Below, one piece after another: positions 1-10,355 of a DNA stretch of 64,000 bases. The DNA comes from Clostridia bacterium. GTDB taxonomy: Bacteria; Bacillota; Peptococcia; DRI-13; SM3-B62. Below the pieces are notes generated by a model. It searched no databases and had not been told where the DNA came from. It worked only from the letters and a program-made list of their open reading frames with translations. Where the stretch lies: the NCBI GenBank assembly GCA_018433675.1, contig JAHDQS010000029.1:109785-173784 (forward strand). The letters run 5' to 3'. Made by a program: the position numbers and the translations under genes. Every line of letters starts with the position of its first letter. The stretch's first letter is position 1.

Positions 1-906
1 GGTCTTCCTACTTGCAGACAATTCCCTTATAAAGCTCTGGTGCATATCACCTATGGCTGTAATAATTATTGTTCATATTGCATTGTTCCTTATGTAAGAG
101 GACGTGAAAAGAGCAGAGAACCGCAAAACATTCTCCAAGAGATTTCATTCCTTGCCAAAGACGGTGTCAAGGAAATTATGCTTTTAGGACAAAACGTCAA
201 CTCCTACGGTAAAGATCTGAAGACACCGTTTGATTTTGCCGATCTTTTAGAAAAGGTCCATGAAATCGAAGGAATAGAGAGAATCCGTTATATGACATCA
301 CACCCGCGGGATTTTTCGGACAAGCTCATCGATTCCATTAAAATTCTGCCTCGTGTCTGCCGCCATTTTCACCTACCGGTCCAGTCCGGAAGCGATAAAA
401 TATTAAAACTAATGAACCGCGGATACACTAGAGGTTATTACCTAAATCTAATCGATAAAATCAAACATAATTTTCCCCAAGCCAGTATTACCACTGACAT
501 AATAGTTGGATTTCCGGGTGAAGAAGAAAATGATTTTGCACAAACATTAAGTCTTGTTGAAGAAGTCGGGTTCGATTCCGCTTTCACATTCAAGTATTCA
601 CCCCGCAGCGGCACACCCGCAGCCAGAATAACGGAGCAAGTAGACGAGGCCATCAAAAAGGACAGGCTGCAAATACTCATGGATGTCCAAAACAGAATAA
701 GCCTAAATAACAATCTTCTTTTAGAGGGAAAAAACATGTCAGTCCTTGTTGAAGGCCCCAGTAAAACCTCCGGCCAGATATTCTCCGGTCGGACGGATAC
801 CAATAAAACAGTGTTGTTTGAGGGCAGGCAGGAACTAATAGGGGACTTGATTACTGTCAGGATACAAAAGGCCCAAACATGGATCTTAAAAGGAGAAGTG
901 ATTTAA
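1..906 (+). CDS. miaB: tRNA methylthiotransferase MiaB, 5' end cut by window edge
   Basis: Radical-SAM enzyme that adds the methylthio group to i6A37 of tRNAs reading UNN codons. The frame is open to the left edge, so the N-terminal UPF0004 domain and start codon are missing. The radical-SAM cluster motif GCNNYCSYC is visible at the start of the retained part, followed by the barrel core and a C-terminal TRAM-like RNA-binding stretch; the stop is TAA at 904-906. mutS follows after 78 bp. miaB next to mutS-mutL is a common Firmicute order, and miaA, which makes the MiaB substrate, lies 8.5 kb downstream in the same rightward block. Confidence 0.95.
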   Translation, partial: GLPTCRQFPYKALVHITYGCNNYCSYCIVPYVRGREKSREPQNILQEISFLAKDGVKEIMLLGQNVNSYGKDLKTPFDFADLLEKVHEIEGIERIRYMTSHPRDFSDKLIDSIKILPRVCRHFHLPVQSGSDKILKLMNRGYTRGYYLNLIDKIKHNFPQASITTDIIVGFPGEEENDFAQTLSLVEEVGFDSAFTFKYSPRSGTPAARITEQVDEAIKKDRLQILMDVQNRISLNNNLLLEGKNMSVLVEGPSKTSGQIFSGRTDTNKTVLFEGRQELIGDLITVRIQKAQTWILKGEVI

Positions 907-984
907 GAGAGTATGATATAATTAATGGATAAATTATTAACCGAAAATTAATCGCATGTAAAGATTGGAGTGCAGTGAACCGAT

Positions 985-3585
985 ATGTTGGCAAAAACCC
1001 CCATGATGCTCCAGTATCAACAAATCAAGGAGCAGTACCCTGATACAATAATCTTTTTCCGCCTGGGAGATTTTTACGAAATGTTTGGAAAAGATGCCGA
1101 ATTGGCTTCCCGGGTGTTGGAAATAACCTTAACAGGACGTGATGCAGGTCTACCCGAACGTGTGCCTATGTGCGGAATTCCTCATCATGCGGCCGACAGT
1201 TATATAAACAAACTGATACAAAAAGGATATAAAGTTGCAATTTGCGAGCAAGTGGAGGACCCCAAAAAGTCAAAGGGAATCGTGAAACGAGATGTGATCC
1301 GAGTCATAACCCCCGGGACAAACCTTGACCCGCAAATTATGAAGATTAAAGAAAATTCCTACCTGGTAGCTCTATCTCAACATCAAGGGACTTGGGGTTT
1401 AGCATTTTGTGATATTTCCACCGGCGATTTTAAAGTCAGCGAATTCACGGGTCTTAATTGCGAAAGTGTCTTGCAGGACGAATTAGTACGCTTGAACCCG
1501 TCGGAATTACTCCTCAACGGTGAATGCGATCCTGGTTTTTTAAGAAACAATAGCAGGACAATCATAACAAAATGTGATAACCGCCTATTTTCCTTTGAAA
1601 AAGCTAAGGAAATGTTATTTAAGCACTTCAAGGTCACCGGCTTAGAGGCTCTCGGCCTTCAGGACATGAGGCAGACGGTCATTTGTGCGGGAGCCGTAAT
1701 ATCTTACCTGCTGGAAACGCAAAAATCTCCACCCCAACAACTTAAAACCATCGAAATCTACCATCCTGACGCTTTCATGATGATTGATGCCACAACGTTT
1801 CGTAATCTTGAAATCAAGAGGACAATTCGCCGAAATGAAAGAAAAGGTAGCCTTTTTGATATCATGGATAGAACAAAAACCGCTGCAGGGTCACGCTTGC
1901 TGCTAAATTGGCTGCAGTGGCCTCTGACCGAAATTGCAGAGCTAAAAAGAAGGCATAATGCAGTTGAAACACTATCCGGCAGTTGGGAAATACGTCATGA
2001 AATAAGAAGTGACCTCGAAAAGGTATATGATTTGGAAAGATTAATGACAAGAATCCTCTATCTGAGGGCACAGCCTCGTGAATTACATGCCTTAAAAGAT
2101 TCTTTGGCAGTAATACCAAGTATTAAGACGGCATTGGCAACATTAAAGGATTCTGAATACCTTGACGAGTTAACAGAAAAAATAGATACACTTGAAGATA
2201 TCCGGACATTACTGGAACGCTCAATTGTCGCAGACCCGCCGTATACTCTTAAGGAAGGCGGAGTTATTAAGACCGGTTTTAATCCGGAAATAGATATACA
2301 GCGTGAAGCGAGTACCCATGGTAAAGAATGGATTGCCCGGCTTGAAACGGAGGAAAAAGAGAAGACCGGCATCAAATCACTCAAAGTGAGCTTTAATAAA
2401 GTTTTCGGCTACTACCTTGAGGTAACAAAAGCCAATCTCTCCCTGGTTCCGGAACGTTATCAGAGAAAACAAACACTGTCAAATTCCGAAAGATATGTTA
2501 CGGAAGAGCTTATCCGTCTTGAGAATCAGGTACTGGGTGCAGAGGAAAAACTTTTGGCTCTGGAGGAAGATGTATATAATAGCTTATTAAAAGAATTAGG
2601 CTTGGCTACCGACCGAATACAACACACCTCTCAGATATTGTCACAAGTGGATGTATTACAATCCATGGCCGAAATAGCCGTTAAAAACTCTTATACCCGT
2701 CCGCAAATGATCGAATGTGACGAAAATATTCTCTTCTTTAAGGACTTGCGCCATCCCGTAGTAGAAAGCATCATGTCGGAACCGTTTGTACCGAACGATT
2801 TAGATATGTCAAAATCCACTGATCTCTTCATTATCACAGGGCCTAATATGGGCGGTAAAAGCACTTATTGCCGCAGCATTGCCTTAGCCGTAATTATGGC
2901 TCAGGCAGGAAGCTTTGTCCCGGCTCAAGAGGCTAAAATATCTATCAGGGATAAGGTTTTTGCCCGGGTAGGAGCTAGTGATGATTTAATGAGTGGACAT
3001 TCTACCTTCATGGTAGAAATGAACGAGGTCGCAAATATCCTTCGTCATGCCACAAAATACAGCTTAGTCGTACTGGATGAAGTAGGCAGGGGGACAAGCA
3101 CCTACGACGGATTGAGTATGGCCTGGGCCGTTAGTGAATATCTCGTTAAAAAATTGCAGCCTAAAACACTTTTTGCAACTCATTATCATGAATTAACGCA
3201 GCTGACGGACATCTTCCCTAATATCAAAAATCTGTCTCTTGCAGTGAAAGAAAAGGGCGATGACATTATCTTTCTTCACAGGATAATCAACGGCCCGGCA
3301 GACAAGAGCTATGGAATTCAGGTGGCGCGACTTGCCGGTCTGCCAATCACAGTAGTCTCACGTGCCAAGGAAATATTAAGGCTATTGGAAAAAGGTCAGC
3401 TTGGAGGCAATAATCCTGAAGATTGGCCACGGAAAAATGAAGAAGAGACCTCCGGAAACATACCGGAAGAAATATGTAAAGTTATAGAAATGATTCAAGA
3501 CATTGATATCAACAGACTTACACCTCTGGAATCAATTAACCTGCTCAATCAAATAATAAGGCAGTGTGAGAAGCTAGATACCTAA
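985..3585 (+). CDS. mutS: DNA mismatch repair ATPase MutS
   Basis: Recognises mismatches and small loops in DNA and, through ATP binding, recruits MutL. The protein has 866 residues, usual for MutS1. The mismatch-wedge motif F30-Y31-E32 lies in the N-terminal domain, the Walker A GPNMGGKST falls at about 619-627, and the conserved DEVGRGTSTYDG block follows, with the C-terminal dimerisation helices intact. ATG start with a GGAG ribosome site upstream. mutL lies 3 kb downstream, separated by two genes unrelated to repair. No frameshift seen, so mismatch repair should be functional. Confidence 0.98.
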   Translation: MLAKTPMMLQYQQIKEQYPDTIIFFRLGDFYEMFGKDAELASRVLEITLTGRDAGLPERVPMCGIPHHAADSYINKLIQKGYKVAICEQVEDPKKSKGIVKRDVIRVITPGTNLDPQIMKIKENSYLVALSQHQGTWGLAFCDISTGDFKVSEFTGLNCESVLQDELVRLNPSELLLNGECDPGFLRNNSRTIITKCDNRLFSFEKAKEMLFKHFKVTGLEALGLQDMRQTVICAGAVISYLLETQKSPPQQLKTIEIYHPDAFMMIDATTFRNLEIKRTIRRNERKGSLFDIMDRTKTAAGSRLLLNWLQWPLTEIAELKRRHNAVETLSGSWEIRHEIRSDLEKVYDLERLMTRILYLRAQPRELHALKDSLAVIPSIKTALATLKDSEYLDELTEKIDTLEDIRTLLERSIVADPPYTLKEGGVIKTGFNPEIDIQREASTHGKEWIARLETEEKEKTGIKSLKVSFNKVFGYYLEVTKANLSLVPERYQRKQTLSNSERYVTEELIRLENQVLGAEEKLLALEEDVYNSLLKELGLATDRIQHTSQILSQVDVLQSMAEIAVKNSYTRPQMIECDENILFFKDLRHPVVESIMSEPFVPNDLDMSKSTDLFIITGPNMGGKSTYCRSIALAVIMAQAGSFVPAQEAKISIRDKVFARVGASDDLMSGHSTFMVEMNEVANILRHATKYSLVVLDEVGRGTSTYDGLSMAWAVSEYLVKKLQPKTLFATHYHELTQLTDIFPNIKNLSLAVKEKGDDIIFLHRIINGPADKSYGIQVARLAGLPITVVSRAKEILRLLEKGQLGGNNPEDWPRKNEEETSGNIPEEICKVIEMIQDIDINRLTPLESINLLNQIIRQCEKLDT

Positions 3586-3618
3586 AGAACCTATTTATTA
3601 ATAAGGGGATATCTTTTT

Positions 3619-5310
3619 ATGTATATCGGAATTGATGTAGGCGGCACGTATACCGATGGAGTATTGATTGATGGTTCTAAAGTAATAAAATCTGTCAAAA
3701 TTGAAACTGAAAATAATCTTTCAATCTCTGTTCAACAAGTTCTTGCCAAGCTTTTACTCAACCAAGAAAACAAAAACATCTCCCGGGTTGTCCTGAGTAC
3801 AACCTTGATAACTAATATGCTGGCCGGGATAAAAAAACCACCTGTGGGTATGCTTCTTCTCCCCGGGCCGGGAACAAACCCACGGTCTCAGAATTTCTGC
3901 AGCGATTACATTCTGCTAAAAGGCGCTGTTGACTACAGAGGACGGATTATAGAGGAAATTGACTTCGGTGAAGTAGATAATGCCGTGAAATATTTTCTTG
4001 ACAAAAGCATCACCTCCTTGGTAGTGGCTTGCAAATTTAGTCAGCGCAATCCTTTCCTGGAAAACAGGATTGAACATTATATAAAAGAAAGGTATCCCCA
4101 AGTAGATGTCGCACCGAGCAACAGAACAAGCGGTCTCTTGAATTGGATAAGACGGGCAAACGGTACAGCTTTCACCCTATTTGTAAAAAACGAGTACGAT
4201 AAATTCATGCAGAGATTTGAAGAAACAATTGCCGAACATGAGATCAACTGTCCCGTCTATATACTAAAAGCAGATGGCGGTACCCTACCCCTGGAAATAG
4301 CTCGGCAATATCCTTTGGAATCGATTTTTTCCGGGCCTGCTGCCAGTACCTTCGGCGCACTTGCCACTACACAACAGGATATAACGGGCATAATGCTCGA
4401 TATAGGGGGTACCACTACCGATATTGGCCTGATTCTTAACGGTATACCCCTGATGGCTGAACGAGGAATATATGTAAATGGATATTTAGTGCCTGTCAGA
4501 GCCTTGGCTTTGTCTTCTCTTGCTCTGGGAGGTGACTCTGCTATTACTCATAAAAACGGACAACTAGGAATAGCACCAAGAAAGGGAAAAGCCTGTTATC
4601 TGGGAGGAGATTCCTTAACTTTTACAGATATCTTGGTCTACTTGGAGAAAAGCAAGCTTTCCTCTCATCCAAAAATCGAACTAGCTCTAAAGGAAATATC
4701 CAAAAATATCGGAAGGACGGCAGAAAATATTGCCGAAGAGATTCTTAACCAGTTCATTGCAAGAATTGATGAGAAAATAGAGGAAATGTTTTTACGCTGG
4801 GAGGAGGAACCTGCCTACAGGATTTTTCAAATCATTTCCGGTCAGGAAACGAGACCTCAGACCATCATCTGCTTGGGAGGTCCCGCCCAAAGTATAGGAA
4901 GTATTCTTGCTCAAAAAAGAAACTGGAGGATAATAGTCCCTCAGCATGCGGAAATTGCCAACGCGATTGGTGCCGCCCTAGCCAAAACAACCTTAAAAAT
5001 GGATGTTTTAATAGATACCGAACAGGGTAGATATTCCACTAACCTTCCCGGTCTCAGTGGAGCATTGTCCTCCAGGCTGTTAACTCTTGACGAGGCTAAG
5101 ACCTTTGCTCTGGAAATGTTCAAAGGAAAATGCGCTGAATGGAAGCTTGTGACCGCAGACAAAGAACTTGAAGATATTGAAATTATATATGAAGAAGGTT
5201 TTAATATTGTCAGGAACTGGCAAACCAACGGTAAAATATTTCAAATAGGTCTGCAAATAAAACCGGGGTTGGTAAATCTATTAAACGAAGGGACTGATGC
5301 AATTGAATAA
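3619..5310 (+). CDS. hydantoinase/oxoprolinase (HyuA) family protein
   Basis: Member of the ASKHA-fold HyuA/acetone-carboxylase-beta family, which includes ATP-dependent hydantoinases and 5-oxoprolinase subunits. Two glycine-rich phosphate-binding motifs are visible: GIDVGGTYTDGV at the N-terminus and MLDIGGTTTDIGL near residue 260. At 563 residues it is shorter than full HyuA (about 680). There is no HyuB partner nearby, so substrate and activity cannot be assigned. RBS AAGGGG precedes the ATG. The 3' end overlaps the next gene by 14 bp, indicating translational coupling within the mutS-mutL run. It could instead be a general sugar-kinase-like ATPase. Confidence 0.85.
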   Translation: MYIGIDVGGTYTDGVLIDGSKVIKSVKIETENNLSISVQQVLAKLLLNQENKNISRVVLSTTLITNMLAGIKKPPVGMLLLPGPGTNPRSQNFCSDYILLKGAVDYRGRIIEEIDFGEVDNAVKYFLDKSITSLVVACKFSQRNPFLENRIEHYIKERYPQVDVAPSNRTSGLLNWIRRANGTAFTLFVKNEYDKFMQRFEETIAEHEINCPVYILKADGGTLPLEIARQYPLESIFSGPAASTFGALATTQQDITGIMLDIGGTTTDIGLILNGIPLMAERGIYVNGYLVPVRALALSSLALGGDSAITHKNGQLGIAPRKGKACYLGGDSLTFTDILVYLEKSKLSSHPKIELALKEISKNIGRTAENIAEEILNQFIARIDEKIEEMFLRWEEEPAYRIFQIISGQETRPQTIICLGGPAQSIGSILAQKRNWRIIVPQHAEIANAIGAALAKTTLKMDVLIDTEQGRYSTNLPGLSGALSSRLLTLDEAKTFALEMFKGKCAEWKLVTADKELEDIEIIYEEGFNIVRNWQTNGKIFQIGLQIKPGLVNLLNEGTDAIE

Positions 5311-6628
5311 GACGGGACTAATATTTTTCCCGGCCTTTGATTGGTCCATTTCGCCCACACATCCGGAACGGGAAGAACGTTTATTATACACTAGAGACCA
5401 GATATTCGAAGAAGGCATTCCCGATAGTTCATATATACGCGAATACAAACCGAGATTGGCTGCCAAGGAAGATATCCGGCGCGTACACTTCTGTGTACCG
5501 GATGTGGAAGATCAAACAACAGAGGCTCACCTAATCTCTGCCGGCAGCGCCTTGAAGCTTGGCGATGCCTTAATGAAAAATGAAATTGCCAACGGCTTCG
5601 TAATGGCCAGACCTCCCGGGCATCATGCCATGCGTGTTGTACACGGCAACAGAGGGTTTTGTAACACTAATAATGAAGCCATCTTAGTTGAATACCTGCG
5701 TCGTAAATACGGACTTAAAAGAATTGCTATCGTTGATACGGATGTTCACCACGGAGACGGTACACAAGATATTTTTTATCATGATCCTGATGTTTTATGT
5801 ATTTCCCTTCACCAGGATGGACGAACCATTTTCCCCGGTACAGGTTTTGTTCATGAAACAGGGGGACCTGGTGCATATTTAAAAAATATCAACATCCCTC
5901 TCCCGCCAGGAACGGGGGATAAAGGATTTTTGAGAGTTTGGCGTGAAATAATCAAACCGGTTTTAACTAAATTCGACCCTCAATTAATTATCAATTCTGC
6001 CGGACAGGACAATCATTTCACCGATCCCTTGGCAAGCATGAGGGTCAGTGCACAAGCCTATGGCAAATTGACAGAAGAGCTTCAACCGGACATCGCCGTA
6101 TTAGAAGGCGGTTACGCTATTGAAACCGCACTGCCCTATGTCAATTTAGCAATACTTTTGGCAATGGCCAAACAAGACTACAGCAAGGTAATAGAACCAC
6201 AATTTGAACCTGCTGCCGTAAAACAGGATGAAGGTATTACGCTTTATATTGACGACCTAATCAGATATTGGCAGGATGCTCTCAGTGAAGATGTCCCTTC
6301 GAAAGAAGATCTCTTCGGCGAGGGGAAAGTCTATCAGAGAAAAAAATCCATTTATTATGATACTGATGGAATAAGGGAAAATCAACAGGAAACCGTACAG
6401 TATTGTCCCGAGTGCCCGGGTCTTTACCAGGTATCTTCTACCGCAAGGGACCAGGTTGGCCGGGGAACTAGTATCTGGGGCCTGTCAATTCCGCTTTTTG
6501 TATGCGACAGATGCCTTGAAAAGGGCTACAAAATGTGGGAACAAGCCATAAAAGAGGGTAAAGAACAAAAGACCTTCGCATATTATTACTTGCAGGATAA
6601 AAAGAACGATAATTATCTTAAGGAATGA
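5297..6628 (+). CDS. histone deacetylase-family zinc hydrolase with C-terminal zinc ribbon
   Basis: Class II HDAC/AcuC/acetylpolyamine-amidohydrolase fold. The catalytic signature is complete: the His pair H109-H110 in PPGHHAM, zinc ligands D149 and H151 in DTDVHHGDGTQ, a third aspartate D238 in SAGQDNH, and a Tyr in EGGYAIE. Bacterial members deacetylate small amides or acetyl-lysine. Unusually, the last 80 residues carry two CxxC pairs (C370/C373 and C403/C406), a probable zinc ribbon. The ATG overlaps the end of the HyuA-like gene and mutL starts 11 bp downstream, so all three are probably cotranscribed. Substrate unknown. Confidence 0.88.
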   Translation: MQLNKTGLIFFPAFDWSISPTHPEREERLLYTRDQIFEEGIPDSSYIREYKPRLAAKEDIRRVHFCVPDVEDQTTEAHLISAGSALKLGDALMKNEIANGFVMARPPGHHAMRVVHGNRGFCNTNNEAILVEYLRRKYGLKRIAIVDTDVHHGDGTQDIFYHDPDVLCISLHQDGRTIFPGTGFVHETGGPGAYLKNINIPLPPGTGDKGFLRVWREIIKPVLTKFDPQLIINSAGQDNHFTDPLASMRVSAQAYGKLTEELQPDIAVLEGGYAIETALPYVNLAILLAMAKQDYSKVIEPQFEPAAVKQDEGITLYIDDLIRYWQDALSEDVPSKEDLFGEGKVYQRKKSIYYDTDGIRENQQETVQYCPECPGLYQVSSTARDQVGRGTSIWGLSIPLFVCDRCLEKGYKMWEQAIKEGKEQKTFAYYYLQDKKNDNYLKE

Positions 6629-6639
6629 GAGGATAGAGG

Positions 6640-8508
6640 ATGTCACGAATACACATTCTTGATGAATTAACAGCAAATCAAATAGCGGCGGGAGAGGTTA
6701 TTGAGCGACCGGGTTCCGTCGTAAAAGAACTGGTTGAAAACTCCCTTGATGCCGATTCCGGCTCTATCTCTGTCGAGATATCCGATGGCGGCTTAAGTTC
6801 CATCAAGGTTAGTGATGACGGCTGCGGAATGTCGGAAGGCGATTTGCTATTGGCTGTACAAAGGCATGCCACCAGCAAACTTACCGGAATAGACGATCTT
6901 AACGAATTAAGAACACTTGGTTTTCGTGGTGAGGCCTTAGCTAGTATTTTCGCAGTGTCAATAACCGAAATTACAACCAGAGAAAAAGACAGTGAATCCG
7001 GGATCAGACTGTTAAGTGAAGGAAATCATCACAAGCTGCTTGAACCCGTTGGCGCTCCTGTAGGAACGACTTTTAAGGTTGAAAATCTTTTTTTTAATAC
7101 ACCGGCCCGTAAAGAGTTTATGCGTTCAACCCGTTATGAAGGGGGACTTATTCATGAGCTGATGATGCACTTTTCCTTAAGCTTTCCCCATGTATGTTTT
7201 AAACTCACCAACCAAGGAAAAGAAATCCTCAATACAGCCGGAATTAATACTATTCCGGAACTTTTAGCTAGCTATTACGGACGAGATATCACAGAATCCC
7301 TCCTGGAAATCAACGAAACTCTGACAAAAGTAAAGGTCAACGGATATATAACCGAACCTACAAAATATAGAGCTAACAGAAAGGGGATCCACTTTTTCGT
7401 TAATAACAGAAAGGTGAGTTCTAAAGAGCTTTCTCTTATGATCGATGAAGCCTACGCCAATATCCTGCCAAAAGGTCGTTTTCCTGTAGCTGTTTTTAAT
7501 CTTCACATTGAACCTTCATTAATTGATGTAAATGTTCATCCCAGCAAACTGGAAATACGTTTTCGCGAGACAAGGTTCCTTTCTGAGGTAACAGAAATAG
7601 TTAAATCTTCCCTAAGTAAGAGCAAAAGGATCCCTTATTATGATATTGGCAAAAAACCCTTCTCAGCAAACAGCTTTACAAAAATATTTACATCTCCCCC
7701 TAAGAATGAATACCTTCAAGAAGAATTGTCTTCATTTTCTGTAAAACGGAAACCGGAACAAGAATACGAATTGCCTCTAAATTCTAGTGTACCTCCGAAG
7801 CTCAGTGTACCACCGAAATCTAATGCACCAACGAAAACTGAATCTCAGCCATTAGCAGAACCTGACATTATCACAGACATAATAGATAGTTCTGCAGAAA
7901 CTGCAGAAACTAAAAATACTCTTGATATGCTGTCAGATTTAAGAGTTATCGGGCAGTTGGACGCGACCTTTATTCTAGCTGAGGGAAGAGACGGCCTCTA
8001 TATCATAGACCAGCATGTGGCACACGAAAGAGTTATTTTTGAACAACTCCTCAAAGAGCATTCCCAAAAAGGAAAGCTCCAAAGCCAACTTCTGCTGACG
8101 CCCATAACGCTGGAGCTATCTGCACTCGAAGAGGAATTGGTGGTAGAACACATTCTCCCGCTGACAGATATGGGACTGATTCTCGAACACTTCGGACAAA
8201 GAAGCTATCTTATCAGAGCAGTTCCGTCCTGTCTCAGGGAAGATCCGCTGGATTTTTTTCAAGGACTTTTAGAAGACTTGAATAACGCAACAAAAAAAAT
8301 ATCTGGAATCGATATTAAAAGGGAGTTCCTGGTTATGGCCTCCTGCAAAGCGGCCATAAAAGCCCACCAAAAATTATCGATATCTTCAATGGAAGATCTC
8401 ATCAGGGATTTGCTGCTTACGGATAACCCTTTAACCTGCCCTCATGGCAGGCCCATCATCTATAAGATCTCATATCGGGAGCTTCTCAAGGCCTTTCACA
8501 GGATATAG
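6640..8508 (+). CDS. mutL: DNA mismatch repair protein MutL (endonuclease type)
   Basis: GHKL ATPase that links MutS to strand removal. The N-terminal ATP site is intact (ELVENSLDAD, DDGCGM, LGFRGEAL), followed by a low-complexity Pro/Lys/Ser linker at about 385-430 and the C-terminal dimerisation domain. That domain carries the metal-dependent nicking motif as DQHVAHERVIFE at 457-468 (consensus DQHA(X)2E(X)4E, with V for A), plus ACKAAIKAHQ and CPHGRP motifs. It should therefore be a nicking MutL, as expected for an organism without MutH. RBS GAGGATAGAGG overlaps the start region. Confidence 0.97.
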   Translation: MSRIHILDELTANQIAAGEVIERPGSVVKELVENSLDADSGSISVEISDGGLSSIKVSDDGCGMSEGDLLLAVQRHATSKLTGIDDLNELRTLGFRGEALASIFAVSITEITTREKDSESGIRLLSEGNHHKLLEPVGAPVGTTFKVENLFFNTPARKEFMRSTRYEGGLIHELMMHFSLSFPHVCFKLTNQGKEILNTAGINTIPELLASYYGRDITESLLEINETLTKVKVNGYITEPTKYRANRKGIHFFVNNRKVSSKELSLMIDEAYANILPKGRFPVAVFNLHIEPSLIDVNVHPSKLEIRFRETRFLSEVTEIVKSSLSKSKRIPYYDIGKKPFSANSFTKIFTSPPKNEYLQEELSSFSVKRKPEQEYELPLNSSVPPKLSVPPKSNAPTKTESQPLAEPDIITDIIDSSAETAETKNTLDMLSDLRVIGQLDATFILAEGRDGLYIIDQHVAHERVIFEQLLKEHSQKGKLQSQLLLTPITLELSALEEELVVEHILPLTDMGLILEHFGQRSYLIRAVPSCLREDPLDFFQGLLEDLNNATKKISGIDIKREFLVMASCKAAIKAHQKLSISSMEDLIRDLLLTDNPLTCPHGRPIIYKISYRELLKAFHRI

Positions 8509-8538
8509 TTATTTAAATGATACTGAGGGGGGTTTAAA

Positions 8539-9318
8539 GTGAAAATCGCAGTAACCACCTCCAGGGAAAATCAAGAAGTAGTAAAAAAAGCCGAAGAGAT
8601 AGCAAAGCAGCTTAATTTATTATATTTACCTCGTAAAAAGAGGTGTATTGATTCAATCCGTTCGGAATATGACCTTTCATATCTGCTTGTGGTCGAAAAA
8701 GAAAGAGTTATACTCCAAGGAGATAATACGGTCTTTTGGCATCCAAACATGGCAGTTCCACGCCTTAAGTGCCTTCGTCAAGGGAAAAGCGATAATATGA
8801 TAGAGGCTATGCAGTTAAAACCCGAAGAGAGACTCCTCGATTGCACTTTAGGGTTAGCTGCCGACGCTCTCGTGGCAGCATACGTTGTTGGTCTGAAAGG
8901 TTTGGTAACAGGTCTGGAAGCCAGTAAGTATCTATCCTTTTTAACGAAATGGGGGATGGAAAACTATCGAGGTCAAAATACACATGTCAGAAGCTTACTT
9001 AAACGTATTACCATACTCAATGTATCCTACGAAGAATACTTAAATACTTTACCGGAAGGTTTCTATGATGTTATTTATTTTGACCCGATGTTTAATAGAG
9101 GCTTAAACAATTCCTCCGGTATTAATGCCATCCGGCCACTGGCGTGTTATAAGCCCCTTACCCGCGAAATTATCGATATGGCCTTGAAGGCAGCCGGGCG
9201 TCGTGTCGTTGTAAAATCAACTCCTACAAGTGCTGACCTCCATCTTCTTAAAGCTAACTCCATCGTAGGAGGAAAACACAGTAGTGTCGTGTATGGTATC
9301 TGGAAAAAAGAAGGATAG
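8539..9318 (+). CDS. class I SAM-dependent methyltransferase, RsmJ-like (PF04445 type)
   Basis: Predicted methyltransferase of 259 residues. A SAM-binding region is visible at LLDCTLGLAADALVAAY, and the catalytic-loop motif DVIYFDPMF is of the DPxF type seen in RsmJ-like enzymes acting on nucleic acid. The N-terminal 80 residues form a separate small domain. GTG start with a strong AGGGGGG ribosome site 30 bp after mutL. In related Firmicutes a similar gene sits between mutL and miaA. The target, probably rRNA, is inference. Confidence 0.8.
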   Translation: MKIAVTTSRENQEVVKKAEEIAKQLNLLYLPRKKRCIDSIRSEYDLSYLLVVEKERVILQGDNTVFWHPNMAVPRLKCLRQGKSDNMIEAMQLKPEERLLDCTLGLAADALVAAYVVGLKGLVTGLEASKYLSFLTKWGMENYRGQNTHVRSLLKRITILNVSYEEYLNTLPEGFYDVIYFDPMFNRGLNNSSGINAIRPLACYKPLTREIIDMALKAAGRRVVVKSTPTSADLHLLKANSIVGGKHSSVVYGIWKKEG

Positions 9319-9368
9319 AGGAGTAAAAATCCTGATATTGGCAATAATAGAGCAGAGGGGGTTTATGT

Positions 9369-10328
9369 TTGTTACCCTTAGTTGTCATCATAGGCCCGAC
9401 GGCTGTGGGCAAGACAAAACTCAGTGTTGACCTTGCTTTGAATATTAACGGCGAGATTATCTCCGGTGATTCAATGCAGGTTTATCGCTACATGAATATA
9501 GGTACGGCAAAGATAAGAAATCAGGAGATGAAAGGCATTACTCACCATCTGCTCGACATCTTGGAACCTGATGAACCTTTCAGTACCGCTACATTCCAAA
9601 AACTTGCCGATTGCAAGATTAAGGGAATCGTTAGAAAGGGCAGAATACCCATAATTGCGGGTGGAACAGGCTTGTATATTCAATCCGTCGTTGACTCATA
9701 CGACTTCCAGCCTCAGCAAGATACAACGGAATACCGCCGGGAACTGCTGGCTATCGCGGATACAAAGGGTAAGAAATATTTGCATCAGATGCTTAATGAA
9801 GTTGATCCAACCGCAGCACAAAAAATCCATCACAATGATGTTAAGAGAACCGCCAGAGCACTTGAGTATTATCACGATACAGGAAAAAAAATATCGGATA
9901 AGGCCGGTGCCCAAAAAGGAAAAGGAAGCAACAAATATCAAGCTGTCATGATTGGTTTAACAATGACGAGAAAAAACCTTTATGAAAGAATAAATAAAAG
10001 AGTAGATAATATGATGGAAGTGGGCTTCCTAAAAGAGGTTAAGGACCTCAGAGAAAAGGGGTATTCCCCCGATTTACCGGCAATGCAAAGCTTGGGATAT
10101 AAACAATTGAATTGCTATTTAGACGGCAATTATGATCTTGAAACCGCAGTTTCTTTAATTAAAAGAGACTCTCGTCGTTTTGCCAAAAGACAAATGACCT
10201 GGTTTGGAAAAGACTCAAGAATCAATTGGTTTAATGTCGATGAATATCAGGATTGCTCACAATTGCTTCCCGAAATCATCGCTATTATTGGCAGGACAAT
10301 CAATATTGGTGTAGAATATGATAGTTGA
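9369..10328 (+). CDS. miaA: tRNA dimethylallyltransferase MiaA
   Basis: Transfers the dimethylallyl group to A37 of UNN-reading tRNAs, the step before MiaB. Motifs present: P-loop GPTAVGKT, GDSMQVYR, AGGTGLY and RRFAKRQMTWF. Length 319, usual. The frame begins at a TTG (9369) placed 7 nt after AGAGGGGG; the nearby ATG at 9365 is in another frame, so a TTG start is the best choice. hfq follows after 27 bp, the classical miaA-hfq-hflX order. Confidence 0.96.
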   Translation: MLPLVVIIGPTAVGKTKLSVDLALNINGEIISGDSMQVYRYMNIGTAKIRNQEMKGITHHLLDILEPDEPFSTATFQKLADCKIKGIVRKGRIPIIAGGTGLYIQSVVDSYDFQPQQDTTEYRRELLAIADTKGKKYLHQMLNEVDPTAAQKIHHNDVKRTARALEYYHDTGKKISDKAGAQKGKGSNKYQAVMIGLTMTRKNLYERINKRVDNMMEVGFLKEVKDLREKGYSPDLPAMQSLGYKQLNCYLDGNYDLETAVSLIKRDSRRFAKRQMTWFGKDSRINWFNVDEYQDCSQLLPEIIAIIGRTINIGVEYDS

Positions 10329-10355
10329 TTACATAGAATCGGAGGTACCAAAAAT

